Shown: piece by piece, positions 52,746 through 61,296 of the stretch
Numbering within the stretch: position 1 is the first letter of the stretch
How the letters are laid out: every line of letters starts with the position of its first letter
Assembly (NCBI RefSeq): GCF_003389455.1
Contig: NZ_QUAC01000158.1
Location: 1 to 64,000, forward strand
Length of the DNA stretch: 64,000 bases
Direction of reading: 5' to 3'
DNA from: Streptomyces inhibens
GTDB taxonomy: Bacteria > Actinomycetota > Actinomycetes > Streptomycetales > Streptomycetaceae
Made by a program: the position numbers and the translations under genes
The notes under the pieces: model-generated
What the model was told of the DNA's origin: nothing
The model's database searches: none
What the model saw: the letters and a program-made list of their open reading frames with translations, nothing else

Positions 52746-52762
52746 CCCGGAAACCCGGCAGC

Positions 52763-52803
52763 CACAACCAGCACAACCAGCACAACCAGCACAACCAGCA
52801 CGA
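52763..52803. repeat. 9-bp tandem repeat (CACAACCAG)
   Basis: Four perfect CACAACCAG units plus a partial fifth lie between the mini-protein stop and the synthase start. The unit length is a multiple of three, but no start codon makes it coding. Its effect on translation of the next gene is unknown. Confidence 0.9.
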
Positions 52804-52828
52804 CAAGAACGAAATGATGAGGAAGCGC

Positions 52829-53995
52829 ATGAGCCTGATGAGCCTCGGTGTACTCGCCTCCTCCCGCAAGGAGAACGAGTTCCGGCTGCCGTTGCACCCC
52901 GGTCACCTCGGCCGGATCGCCCCCGACATACGCGAGAGGATCTTCCTCGAACAGGGGTACGGCGAACGGTTCGGCGTTGCCGACGACACACTGCGCCCCC
53001 TCGTGGCCGGCCTGCGCTCCCGCGAGCAACTCCTCGCCGAGTGCGACGTTTTGCTGCTGCCCAAACCCATGCACGAAGACGCTGAGGCGCTGCGCGAAGG
53101 CCAAGTGCTGTGGGGATGGCCGCACTGTGTGCAGGACGAGAAGATGACTCAGATCGGCATCGACCGACGGCTGACCCTGATCGCCTGGGAGGCCATGAAC
53201 CACTGGACCTCCACGGGCGCCTTCAGCGTCCATGTGTTCCACAAGAACAACGAGCTCGCCGGTTACTCCTCGGTGCTGCACGCCCTGCAACTCGGCGGGC
53301 TGACCGGCAGCTATGGGCGTCGCCTGCGGGCAGTGGTCATCAGCTTCGGTGCCACGGCGCGCGGAGCGGTCACGGGCCTGGGCGCCATGGGGGTCTCAGA
53401 CGTCACGGTGCTCACTCAACGCGCCGCAGCGGCGGTGGCGTCGCCGATGCCGTCGGTCGTGATTGGCCACTTCCAGGAGGAGGAAGGCGATCCGTCACGT
53501 CTGCAGACGCTCAGCGCGGCCGGTCCCGTGCCGCTCGCGGAGTACTTGGCCGGTTTCGACATCATCGTCAACTGCATCCGGCAGGACACCGACGCGCCGC
53601 TCGTGTTCGTCTCCGACCAGGAACTCGCCCTGTTCCGGCCGGGAACCTTCTTCATCGACGTCGCCTGCGACGAAGGCATGGGCTTCGAATGGGCCCGACC
53701 GACCTCCTTCGGCGACCCGATGCCCACGGTCGGGCCGGGCTGCCACTACTACGCGGTGGATCACAGCCCCTCCCACCTGTGGAACTCGGCCACCTGGGAA
53801 ATCAGCGAGGCGCTCCTGCCCTACCTGCGCAAGGTCATGAGCGGCCCCGCGGTATGGGAGACCGACGCCACGGTCAGCAACGCCATCGAGATCCGCGACG
53901 GCGTCGTCCTGAACCCGAAGATCCTCTCCTTCCAGAACCGGACAGCCACCTACCCCCACGCTCCCGAGACCCCGGCCCCGCTTCCACCGCGGTGA
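52829..53995 (+). CDS. N5-(carboxyethyl)ornithine synthase-like dehydrogenase
   Basis: A 388-residue enzyme of the alanine dehydrogenase/NAD(P) transhydrogenase fold. The pattern follows N5-(L-1-carboxyethyl)-L-ornithine synthase, which reductively condenses ornithine and pyruvate with NADPH: an N-terminal domain (RLPLHPGHLGRI.. EGQVLWGWPHC), a Rossmann domain (RAVVISFGATARGAVTGLGAMG), a middle NCIRQDTDAPLVF, FFIDVACDEGMGFEW and C-terminal HYYAVDHSPSHLWNSATWEISEAL. The glycine loop is unusual (SFGATARGA instead of GxGNVAxG). The start at 52829 has AGGA five bases upstream; ATG at 52814 lacks a site. The product class is known from lactic acid bacteria; here the substrate may differ, for example to make an opine-type metallophore precursor. 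Confidence 0.82.
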   Translation: MSLMSLGVLASSRKENEFRLPLHPGHLGRIAPDIRERIFLEQGYGERFGVADDTLRPLVAGLRSREQLLAECDVLLLPKPMHEDAEALREGQVLWGWPHCVQDEKMTQIGIDRRLTLIAWEAMNHWTSTGAFSVHVFHKNNELAGYSSVLHALQLGGLTGSYGRRLRAVVISFGATARGAVTGLGAMGVSDVTVLTQRAAAAVASPMPSVVIGHFQEEEGDPSRLQTLSAAGPVPLAEYLAGFDIIVNCIRQDTDAPLVFVSDQELALFRPGTFFIDVACDEGMGFEWARPTSFGDPMPTVGPGCHYYAVDHSPSHLWNSATWEISEALLPYLRKVMSGPAVWETDATVSNAIEIRDGVVLNPKILSFQNRTATYPHAPETPAPLPPR

Positions 53996-54039
53996 TGAGC
54001 TCCTCCGCCCAGCCGGCCTGACATTCCTCCGCCGACCGG

Positions 54040-54077
54040 ACCCGGCCACCTCCCTGCGGGAGAGCCACCGGCCGGGT
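54040..54077 (+). terminator. Hairpin after the carboxyethylornithine synthase-like gene
   Basis: ACCCGGCC and GGCCGGGT form an 8-bp outer stem around a second small stem (CTCCC/GGGAG). It lies 45 bases after the stop codon. Confidence 0.65.
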
Positions 54078-54159
54078 GTCCCTCAGCTCCGCGAAGAGTT
54101 TCCACGCGCCCCTCAGCGCCAGGTGATCGGCCGACGCGCATGCTCCGGCAAGGCGCCGA

Positions 54160-54375
54160 CGCGCTCGAATCCCCCGACTGCAACAGTTAGCCCGGGCGCG
54201 ATCTCGATCAGGCCGACGTCGTCGAGCCGGTGCAGGACCACCTCGTTCAGGCCGAAGGTCTCGACGCTCTTGCCGCGCTGGGCGTGCTTGGGCTCATTGG
54301 CGTCCAGGGCCGCGACGGATGACGCGTCCCAGATGTGGGCGAAGGAGAGGTCGCTGACGACCTTTTCCGGTCGTC
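54160..54375 (-). pseudogene. SulP transporter STAS-domain remnant
   Basis: The minus strand encodes VVSDLSFAHIWDASSVAALDANEPKHAQRGKSVETFGLNEVVLHRL, the STAS domain of a SulP anion transporter, then DDVGLIEIAPGLTVAV. No membrane part is present on the 5' side and the frame is cut at about 54375. The C-terminal tail is not the usual ending either. Confidence 0.7.
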
Positions 54376-54404
54376 AGCGTTATGGAGTCGTTGTGGCGCC
54401 CCGG

Positions 54405-54710
54405 CTACAGCGACGGGTGGTCCGGCACGGGGGAGGCAGCGACCGCGTCGTCAAGGATCTGCTCCCGCGCAGCGGCGGTCATCGTGTTGATGGCGGCGGC
54501 CAGAGGGAGAAACTCACCGGCCGGGACCGGATTCGTGAGCTGGTCGCCGGATTCGCCGAGCGTGGTGATGGTCCTCCTGATCAGGCTCATCGCTTCGGGA
54601 GTCCTGGGGATCGCGTCGGCTTTCAGGAGGTTCAGCATCGTCTCCAACGCCTCGGCCAGCTCGCGGACCGCGTGGCGCAACTCGTCGGTATCGGGGAGTT
54701 CATCGTTCAT
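54405..54710 (-). CDS. Small helical protein of unknown function
   Basis: A 101-residue acidic, mostly helical protein (MNDELPDTDELRHAVRELAEALETMLNLLKADAIPRTPEAMSLIRRTITTLGESGDQL). ATG at 54710; no membrane segment or signal. No family is recognised. It sits among mobile-element remnants, and its codon use looks normal for the region. It may be a small regulator or part of a lost operon. Confidence 0.6.
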   Translation of the reverse strand: MNDELPDTDELRHAVRELAEALETMLNLLKADAIPRTPEAMSLIRRTITTLGESGDQLTNPVPAGEFLPLAAAINTMTAAAREQILDDAVAASPVPDHPSL

Positions 54711-54905
54711 GGCACAACGATCCCGCGCCGACCGTGGATAGGCCAGCGCCCGGATCCGCCCGGGGGCTGGCGCTTCAGGTATGCCTGCGTGCGCAGGGTG
54801 GGTCTTGCCGGTGCCGGGTATCCCGGTCCCCCGGCTGCGAGGCCAGGACGGTGCGGGCAAGCGAAATCTCGCGACCCTGGCCTGGCGCGTATACATCTTC
54901 AGGTG

Positions 54906-55246
54906 AGTTCGGTGATCCGTCGCACCTCAATCTGGCGGGCGTTCGGCCTGCAACCGTGGCGAACCGAGGACTTCGAGATCTCCCCGGGCCCGCAGCTGAT
55001 CGACAAGATCCGGGACGTGGTCGGTCTCGACCGGGCCCCGCCGGCGAACCCGGCGGTGTTCGCAGTCGACGAGAAGCCGCAGATCCAGGCACTTGAGCAG
55101 ACCGCACCGGTGCTGCCGATGGTCCCCGGCACGCCCAGCGGCGCAGTTTCGACTCCGTTCGGCACGGCACCGTGGACCTGTTCGCCGCGCTGAACACTGC
55201 CACCGGCAAGGTGATCGGGAAGCGGTCCCCGCAGCATCAGGCGGTG
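54906..55246 (+). pseudogene. IS630-family transposase fragment (middle/C-terminal part)
   Basis: The sequence IRRTSIWRAFGLQPWRTEDFEISPGPQLIDKIRDVVGLDRAPPANPAVFAVDEKPQIQALEQTAPVLPM is the start of the DDE domain of IS630-type transposases (VDEKPQIQALE is diagnostic). A frameshift at about 55135 moves it to QRRSFDSVRHGTVDLFAALNTATGKVIGK, and it ends abruptly at about 55246. It faces the other IS630 fragment. Confidence 0.82.
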
Positions 55247-55249
55247 CCA

Positions 55250-55650
55250 GGCAGGAGTAGTGAAGGGCTGACCGAGCTTGGTGGGGCGGGTGATGGCTGT
55301 CTCGTTGACGAAGGTCTCGTCGTCATCCTGAGCAGGCGGGGACGGCCTCCCGCCCCTTGAGGGTCCAGGCAGGCCAGACCGATCTCGTTGAACCGGTGGA
55401 TCACCTCCCGCACCGTGTCCTCGTCGGCCTGGACCAGCTGAGCGATTACCGGGACGCGGTTTCCGCCGGCGGACGCCAGCAGCATCATCGCCCGGCGGTA
55501 GCGCACCGAGCTGGTAATGCCCCGGCGCACGGTCTGCTGCGGCTTCTGCCCTTCTTGATCGGACAGTCTGCGCACCCGCACAGGCTCGGACACCACACCT
55601 CCAGCGGTCGCAACGGACGTCACCACACATCCCACCGCTCCGACCGTCAC
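55250..55650 (-). pseudogene. IS630-family transposase fragment (N-terminal part, opposite strand)
   Basis: The minus strand reads VRVRRLSDQEGQKPQQTVRRGITSSVRYRRAMMLLASAGGNRVPVIAQLVQADEDTVREVIHRFNEIGLACLDPQGAGGRPRLL, the helix-turn-helix region of IS630 transposases, then shifts frame to DDETFVNETAITRPTKLGQPFT. It meets the plus-strand DDE fragment at about 55247, so one element (or two copies) has been broken and inverted. Confidence 0.82.
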
Positions 55651-55914
55651 CCCGCGAACCTATGCGGTCACAGCACTAGCTGATTGACCGGACCGCTCGT
55701 TGGTAGTGGGTTTCCTCTCGCTGCGTTCGCTTTCACAGACTTTGGTAAGCCTCTTCGCCACTTAGGTGCGTCAGGAAGGAGGCCGGTGAGAACCACGACA
55801 ATTTTGAGGGACTTTCGGCTCGCCTCCGGCCGGCCGTTCCCGGCGTTCGGTCCATGTCAGGCCCCGATCTGCCCGCGCCAGGCACAAAATCCATTACGGT
55901 TGTGCCGACCGCAC

Positions 55915-56469
55915 GTGGTTCTCTACCGGGTTCTCGACCAGCGGGAGGGTATGCCCGGCGGGGCCGCCCTCGAACACGGACGGACCTACAAGGTAGGGGA
56001 AGAGCCTGTCGCCGTTTCCTACCAGGCCGAGGGCGAGTCTTGGCGCTGGGTGAACCGACAGACCCCTGTTCGCCGCCTGGACAGGCAGGTGTCCTTGCTC
56101 GGACTACCACCCCTGGTCAAGGCCGAGATCCAGAGGGCGATGTTCCCACACACGCATGCCCCGACAGAAGGAGCCGCCTGGCCGCTGAGCAGCCAGCAGC
56201 AGTTGACCGACCACTGCCGGCGACAGAAGGTCGTTTCGCTGGCAGATATCAATTTCGACGGACTGCCTCACCGGACGGCCACAGTCGCCCAACTCCCCCT
56301 GAAACACCCGCAGGCCGTGTACTTCACCCGCGAGGAGACGAAGGCCGCAGGCTTCCTTCAAGTACAGCACTTCGGTGTCGGCTGGGGACCGGTCGCCGGT
56401 CACCTGCATCTGACGAACGTGACTCAGCAATCGCTCCGTGACTACATCGCCCATCGGCCGACGCACTGA
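55915..56469 (+). CDS. Hypothetical protein, no recognised family
   Basis: The frame is open from 55684, but only the part after about 55915 looks coding. The likely protein of up to 184 residues contains GGAALEHGRTYKVGEEPVAVSYQAEGESWRWVNRQTPVRRLDRQVSLLGLPPLVKAEIQRAMF and ends VTQQSLRDYIAHRPTH. The start is uncertain: GTG 55915, or ATG 55951 just after GGGAGGG. It has no signal or membrane segment. It ends eight bases before the truncated AAA gene, so they may form an operon left from a plasmid or integrated element. The region 55651-55914 holds no gene I can support. Confidence 0.5.
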   Translation: MVLYRVLDQREGMPGGAALEHGRTYKVGEEPVAVSYQAEGESWRWVNRQTPVRRLDRQVSLLGLPPLVKAEIQRAMFPHTHAPTEGAAWPLSSQQQLTDHCRRQKVVSLADINFDGLPHRTATVAQLPLKHPQAVYFTREETKAAGFLQVQHFGVGWGPVAGHLHLTNVTQQSLRDYIAHRPTH

Positions 56470-56477
56470 GGTGAGAC

Positions 56478-57020
56478 ATGGAGCATTTCATGGGCCGTCT
56501 GGTCGGCCGTGAGGCCGAGACGGCGACATTGAAGGGACTGGCGGCATCGGCGGTATCGGGTGCGGGGCACGCGGCGTTCGTGGTCGGCGAGCCCGGTGTG
56601 GGCAAGACGGCTGTGCTGGGGCTGGCGGCGGTAGCGGCAGAGCGTGCGGGGATGCGGGTACTGCACGGAGCGGCGCAGGAGCTGGAACAGCGCTTCCCGT
56701 TCGCGTTGATGTCGGCCTGTCTGGGCGTGGACGCAACCTCGGCTGATGTGTCCCGGGCTCGGGTCGCCGAGGTCTTGCGTGGCGACGCCCGCTACGGGCT
56801 GCCGGGTGCGCAGGGTGCGTCGGCCGGGGCGGTGGACTTCGCCACCGTGGAGGCGATGCTCGCTCTGGTCGATGAGCTGTGTGCACAAGGGCCGTTGGCG
56901 CTGCTTCTCGATGATCTCCAGTGGGCCGACCCGGCGAGCCTGCTGGTGTTGCAGCGGCTGGTGCGCACGGTTCAGCAGCTTGCAGTACGGCATGACATGG
57001 AGGCCCGTGAACTCGGCTGA
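56478..57020 (+). CDS. Truncated LAL-type (AAA ATPase) regulator, N-terminal fragment
   Basis: A 180-residue protein equal to the start of the large LuxR-type (LAL) regulators: GRLVGREAETATL, Walker A GEPGVGKTA, FALMSACLGV and Walker B LALLLDDLQWAD. The full protein is usually about 900 residues with a C-terminal LuxR helix-turn-helix; here the frame leaves homology at about VQQLAVRHDMEARELG and stops. ATG with AGGTGAG upstream. It is probably non-functional, though it could bind nucleotide. Lower-quality sequence with no gene follows. Confidence 0.75.
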   Translation: MEHFMGRLVGREAETATLKGLAASAVSGAGHAAFVVGEPGVGKTAVLGLAAVAAERAGMRVLHGAAQELEQRFPFALMSACLGVDATSADVSRARVAEVLRGDARYGLPGAQGASAGAVDFATVEAMLALVDELCAQGPLALLLDDLQWADPASLLVLQRLVRTVQQLAVRHDMEARELG

Positions 57021-57530
57021 CGCCTCAGGTCTCACTGCTCTGCCCCGGGAGAGGCAGCCAGTTTCACAGCGCCCACAGCTGGCCTGCTGGTCGCCCGGGG
57101 CGAAGCCACAAAGGACGGCGTCCGGACCCGCGTCCGGCTTACGAACGCCGGTGATGCTGCCGAGCTTCGTCGCCAAGAAGACCACGAGGCAGCGACGAAG
57201 TCGCCGGCCTCCGGGAGTAATTGGATGGCCTGGCGGGCATCGTGTGGGCAGCCGTCAAAGGCACACAGCGGCTACGCGGGCCGACAGCCGTAGCGCGCCA
57301 GTTGTATCGGGACCTCATTCAGGGCCCTGGGGCCCCGCAATGTGATCACATCGCGTCCAGCACTTCGCTGTCCTCCCAGCAGGACGAGGCCACATCGCCG
57401 TCTGGATTTCCGGGTGCACACACCGGCCCAGTTCCTCACGGGTGAAGGGTGCCCCGCCCATGGCGAGCCCATCAGCAGATGGCAACGTGACGTGCGGGCG
57501 CAGGCGCATCCACCCGCCTCTCACCACCTC
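57021..57530. other. Gene-free debris between the truncated AAA gene and the integrase
   Basis: No supported coding sequence. Open frames here lack family resemblance, and the integrase frame is open back to 57342 without the usual integrase N-terminus. It probably contains the junction of the integrated element. Confidence 0.45.
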
Positions 57531-58571
57531 ATGCAAAGGCTCCCGGCTCTGCGGCGACCAGTCGGCCAGCGGCACCATACGGTCCTGGACAAGGGAGCTG
57601 GTTCACCTGGAAAGCGCTGGGTTGTCCGCTACCGGGAGCCCGGCGGGCGCAGTGCCCGGCAGCGCAAGAAGGCGTTCGACCGCAAGAAGGACGCGGTGGA
57701 CTTCGCCACCAAGGTGGAGAACGACAAGCGCGAGAACACGTATATAGGCCCGAACGCCGGCAAGGTTTCCCTGCGCCGCTATACCGAGGACTGCCTCAAC
57801 GGAGTACTCCTGTCGGGCGGCACCTGGGAGTCGTACGAGCGCATCCTGCGGCTTCACGTCCTGCCGCACCTGGGGCGCAAGACGATCGCTCAGGTGACGG
57901 CAGCCGATGTGGAGGAGCTGTACGCGCGGTGGGCGAAGGGCGGGGCCAAGCCGAACACGATCGACGAGCGCAGCCTTCCGAGCCTCGAAGAGATCAAGGC
58001 CATCGCGCACGCCATCGGACCGCGCTTGGAGCCTGCGGTGTGGCTGATGGCTTGCGGCGGTCTGCGTATCGGCGAGTCGTTGGGGGTCTTTCCCGAGGAT
58101 TTTCAGGACGGACTGTTGCGGTTGCGGCGTCAGGTCGTTCGGTATCTGGATGAGGACGGACTCTGTGTGGCGCGATACGCGCCCTTGAAGCACCGGAAAG
58201 AGGGTGAATGGCGCGACGTTCCGGTGCCGGAATTCTTCACTGCCTTCGCCGACCGGGTCCCCATTCTCAACCAGCAGGGCGGGATGACATATCCCGGGCT
58301 TGTGCACGCTTCTTGGGATCGGGCCATCAAGCGGTTGGGGATTCCGGACTACACGCCACATGTCCTTAGGCACAAATGGGCGACCGTGACCTTGACGAAT
58401 GGAGTGTCCATTCACCAGGTGTCCCGGTGGCTGGGGCACCGGTCCATCAAGATCACGGTCGATCGCTACGGGCACCTCACCCAGGACGGGCGCGAGCGCT
58501 GCCGTCAGGTGGTGGCGGCGACCTTCGAGGGCTACCTGCCGGAAGAGCTGTCGGTCGGGCTGGCGGCATGA
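57531..58571 (+). CDS. Tyrosine-type site-specific integrase with internal deletion
   Basis: The frame from ATG 57531 gives 346 residues, but homology starts at about KRWVVRYREPGG, so the real N-terminus may be lost. The SAM-like core-binding domain (LLSGGTWESYERILRLHVLPHLGRKTIAQVTAADVEELYARW) is followed at once by NTIDERSLPSLEEIKAIAHAIG, where full-length relatives have about 40 more residues between NTID and the DERSLP-type sequence. The catalytic domain then has Arg in GGLRIGES, HVLRHKWATVTLTNGVSIHQVSRWLGHRSIKITVDRYGH with the His/Arg/His/Tyr set. The missing segment probably inactivates the enzyme. It belongs with the excisionase remnant downstream. Confidence 0.8.
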   Translation: MQRLPALRRPVGQRHHTVLDKGAGSPGKRWVVRYREPGGRSARQRKKAFDRKKDAVDFATKVENDKRENTYIGPNAGKVSLRRYTEDCLNGVLLSGGTWESYERILRLHVLPHLGRKTIAQVTAADVEELYARWAKGGAKPNTIDERSLPSLEEIKAIAHAIGPRLEPAVWLMACGGLRIGESLGVFPEDFQDGLLRLRRQVVRYLDEDGLCVARYAPLKHRKEGEWRDVPVPEFFTAFADRVPILNQQGGMTYPGLVHASWDRAIKRLGIPDYTPHVLRHKWATVTLTNGVSIHQVSRWLGHRSIKITVDRYGHLTQDGRERCRQVVAATFEGYLPEELSVGLAA

Positions 58572-58574
58572 GCG

Positions 58575-58731
58575 CTACAGGATTCCGAGCTCGCGCAGGA
58601 CCCGGTGCTGAGTTGGTGCTGGCTTGGCCGGGAAGTAGAGGTAGCAGACGCCCCCCGAACCGCTCTTGACCTTGCCGTTTGCGTCGTAGCGCTTCGTCCG
58701 CAGCCAGATGTTCTCGAACTGGGAGGCGGGC
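58575..58731 (-). pseudogene. C-terminal remnant of an unidentified mobile-element gene
   Basis: The minus strand reads ASQFENIWLRTKRYDANGKVKSGSGG, then VCYLYFPAKPAPTQHRVLRELGIL and a stop, directly preceded by an in-frame stop and without a start codon. The sequence is protein-like and convergent with the integrase. I do not recognise the family. Confidence 0.5.
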
Positions 58732-58773
58732 TAATAGCAGACGCCGGATCCGATGACAAACATGCAGGTCAAC

Positions 58774-58808
58774 GGCGTGGGCTCATTGAGCCAGAACGAG
58801 CCCACGCC
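58774..58808. terminator. 11-bp stem hairpin downstream of the integrase
   Basis: GGCGTGGGCTC (58774-58784) and its exact complement (58798-58808) with a 13-nt loop. It is a good terminator-like structure about 200 bases after the integrase stop. Confidence 0.65.
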
Positions 58809-59096
58809 GGGCCATGCTGAGTTCGTGCTGAGTTCCACTGCGGTCCCTTCCTGCCCGTTCGGGGGCGTTGTGCTGGATCGGTGCTGGCTCCGGCTCTGAC
58901 GCGCGGAAGCGCGGACAGACCAGGGCCGCACTCGCTCGCTCTTCACTGTGCGTCGCCTCGACCCCAAGGCCGTCTCCCTCGCGGAGACCAGCCACGAGGG
59001 CACCCACAAAGGCCAAGAGACGTTGCAGGGGCCGTTTGGTGCGGCCGCGATCCGTCCCTCTCGTGTCGCACTCCCGCCCTACGGAAGTGGACAGCC

Positions 59097-59283
59097 ATGG
59101 ACCAACCGATGCGGACCGTATCGACCCTGGCCGATTTTCTCCGGAAACCCCGTCTCCTGGGTTTACGACAATCATGAGAGGCAGGCCATACCCAGCTTCC
59201 GCGTTGGACAACAACTGCGGTTCTGGCCCAGCGAGATAAAGCACTGGATGGAAAACAACTGCCGCGAGCGAGAGGCTGCATGA
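59097..59283 (+). pseudogene. Excisionase-like (MerR-type helix-turn-helix) gene with a frameshift
   Basis: An ATG at 59097 begins MDQPMRTVSTLADFL, and the rest of the winged helix, GNPVSWVYDNHERQAIPSFRVGQQLRFWPSEIKHWMENN, follows in another frame to a stop at 59283. One extra C at about 59140 accounts for it. This is the small DNA-binding protein that usually accompanies tyrosine integrases. Between 59284 and 59479 there is a further protein-like stretch (EDDYEPAVCDQHDLQFAKAVETGC) without a start. Confidence 0.7.
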
Positions 59284-59479
59284 ACGTCAATTGCAAGGAG
59301 ACCTCGAAGTCGTGTAAAGGCCGCGGGAACACAGACTGCTGGAACACGAAGACGACTACGAACCTGCCGTCTGTGACCAGCACGACCTGCAATTCGCCAA
59401 AGCCGTGGAAACAGGCTGTCGGTGCCAGAACGTGACCCTGACCAAGGAGAGCCGTGACGCGGACTCCGGTACGTACGTT

Positions 59480-60540
59480 TGATCAGAGCTGCCTTCGGTC
59501 CCGCCACCAAGGGCGAGACCGACTACGCCCACGACCTGGTCGGCCACCTGACCTCGGACATACTTCTCCTGGCGGACCGCGCCTTCGACAGCAACGAACT
59601 GCTCGCAGACATCGCAGCTCAGGGAATCAGTTCCTGGTGCGCACTACCAGCGTCCGGCGCCCGCCGGTCCTGGCGCTGCTGCCCGACGGCTCCTACCTGA
59701 CGTGGATCGGGGGGCTTTCGCTCCGGGTGATCGAGGCCGAGATCCGCTCCCGCACCGCCGACGGCGGCGTCTTCGGCGGCACCTACCGTCTCCTGACCAC
59801 GCTCACCGACCACCGCACTGATCCCGCCGCCCATCTGGTTCGCCTCTATCACGAGCGCTGGGAGATCGAGATCATCTACCTGGCGCTACGTCACACCCTG
59901 CTCAAAGGCCGAGTGCTGCGCTCGAAGGACCCGGGGGGTTCATCCAGGAGATGTGGGGACTGCTCACCCTCTACCAGGCCCTGCGCTCGGTCATCGTGAC
60001 CGCGGTGGAGACAGCATCCAGCTGCGATCCCGACCGGGCCGGCTTGACGATCGCCCTGGAGGCCGCTCGCGACACGGTCGTCATCTCCGTCGGCCCGGCC
60101 CAAACGCTGGGCCTGGTAGCTGTTCCGACCTGGTCGGATTCATCGGCGCCCGCGTCCTACAGGCGCTGCTTCCCGGGCGCCGGATGCGACTGTCCACCCG
60201 CATCGTCAAGTGTGGAACCTCCCTCTACAACAATGGGAACCGCGACGGACGACCTCGCGACAGCACGCCGATCACCGTCATCGAGATCACCGTGCATCCA
60301 CCTGTCCTCCCCTATACGCCCGCTCCCAGCCGGGCCCCCTCCGGCCGCTGGGACAAGGTCTGCCAGATCCTGGCTGCGAATTCCAATGAGGCCATGCACA
60401 CGCGCGAAATTGCACAGCACCTCGGCCTCGCTACCACGGAGGCGCCCTCAGCAGTCTCACCGCGCAATTCTGCTACTGGGCTCGCAACGGCCGTCTCATC
60501 CGCACGGCACCGAGCACCTACAAGATCACCCTCCCTCAGA
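59480..60540 (+). pseudogene. IS4-family transposase remnant with several frameshifts
   Basis: A transposase of the IS4/DDE type can be followed across the segment in changing frames: AFGPATKGETDYAHDLVGHLTSDILLLADRAFDSNELL, then QFLVRTTSVRRPPVLALLPDGSYL and LVRLYHERWEIEIIYLALRHTLLKGRVLRSKDPGG, then FIQEMWGLLTLYQALRSVIVTAVET, then KCGTSLYNNGNRDGRPRDSTPITVIEITV, and at the end LTAQFCYWARNGRLIRTAPSTYKI. At least four frame changes (about 59625, 59937, 60110 and 60445) and a missing N-terminus show long decay. No terminal repeats were found. Confidence 0.85.
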
Positions 60541-60559
60541 CCTTGACACCGCCAACGGG

Positions 60560-60687
60560 CCCTGAATTCCGTGGCATTGGTCGAGCATCTGCCGGTGACA
60601 GTAGCCCTCCGGTTGCCCGCCTCGACCCTCCAGCCACGCCGGAACCGGCATCGCGTCACGCGCCACCGCCCACTCCGCATCGCTCAT
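60560..60687 (-). pseudogene. IS5-family transposase N-terminal fragment
   Basis: The minus strand starts MSDAEWAVARDAMPVPAWLEGRGGQPEGYCHRQMLD, the beginning of a widespread Streptomyces IS5-type transposase (GGQPEGYCHRQMLDA is diagnostic), and then loses homology at about 60570. Only about 40 codons are left, adjoining the IS4 remnant. Confidence 0.78.
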
Positions 60688-60813
60688 GTCCGATGGAGAC
60701 CGTCACACCCTCTCCGGCCGGTCGACCGCGTTCCCGAACAGGTGCGCGAGACAATCGCACGCCGACGGCGCCGAGTTGAACCCTGAGGACGAAACCGCGA
60801 ACAACTACATCAA

Positions 60814-60871
60814 CAGGGCCTCCGGTCTCACGAGTTGGCATCGCAACCCTCGTGCTGCACCAGAGGCCCTG
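60814..60871. repeat. 9-bp inverted repeat, possible element end
   Basis: CAGGGCCTC at 60814-60822 is repeated in inverse at 60863-60871 with 40 bases between. It lies between the IS5 fragment and the toxin locus and may be a former insertion-sequence end or a hairpin. The gap from 60688 to 61296 contains no gene I can support. Confidence 0.45.
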
Positions 60872-61296
60872 CCTTCATGCACCCACCCGCGAAGATCACT
60901 CGCCCAGACACCCCGTTCGATCAGAACCGACCTCGTGATCGATAGGAATACGGCTTCTCAAGGGCATCACCCTGAAGTGAAGGGCATTGCGACATGGCTT
61001 GATCAGGTCTAGCAGACGGGTCCGGGCCCTGTTTTCGGCGCCCGTTCCTGGTTGTGCCCCATTGGCCAAGGTTGTGTGGGGAACGGAATGTGGGCGAGTA
61101 CGAGGCCGACACCGGATGGGGACAGGACTGGGACGGGAGAGGTGCGGCAGCGCGGCGAGCGGTGCGCGGATGCGCCCGGGTTGACGGTCCAAACGGTCGA
61201 CTGGATGGGCTCGTCAACAGGTGTAGCAGGCTGTAATGAGTGCGGAAGCCGCGTTCGGTGTGCGTGAAGGGCCCTCTGGGCTCTAAGGGGGTTCTC

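Noticed and set aside
58575-58808. Search for an attachment site or tRNA next to the integrase
   Set aside because: No tRNA gene and no direct repeat of convincing length was seen in the window; only a terminator-like hairpin is present.
59280-59435. 51-codon frame starting in an ATGA overlap after the excisionase remnant
   Set aside because: Thr/Lys/Asn/Ser-rich with no resemblance; a different frame in the same stretch looks more protein-like but has no start. Neither is supported as a gene.
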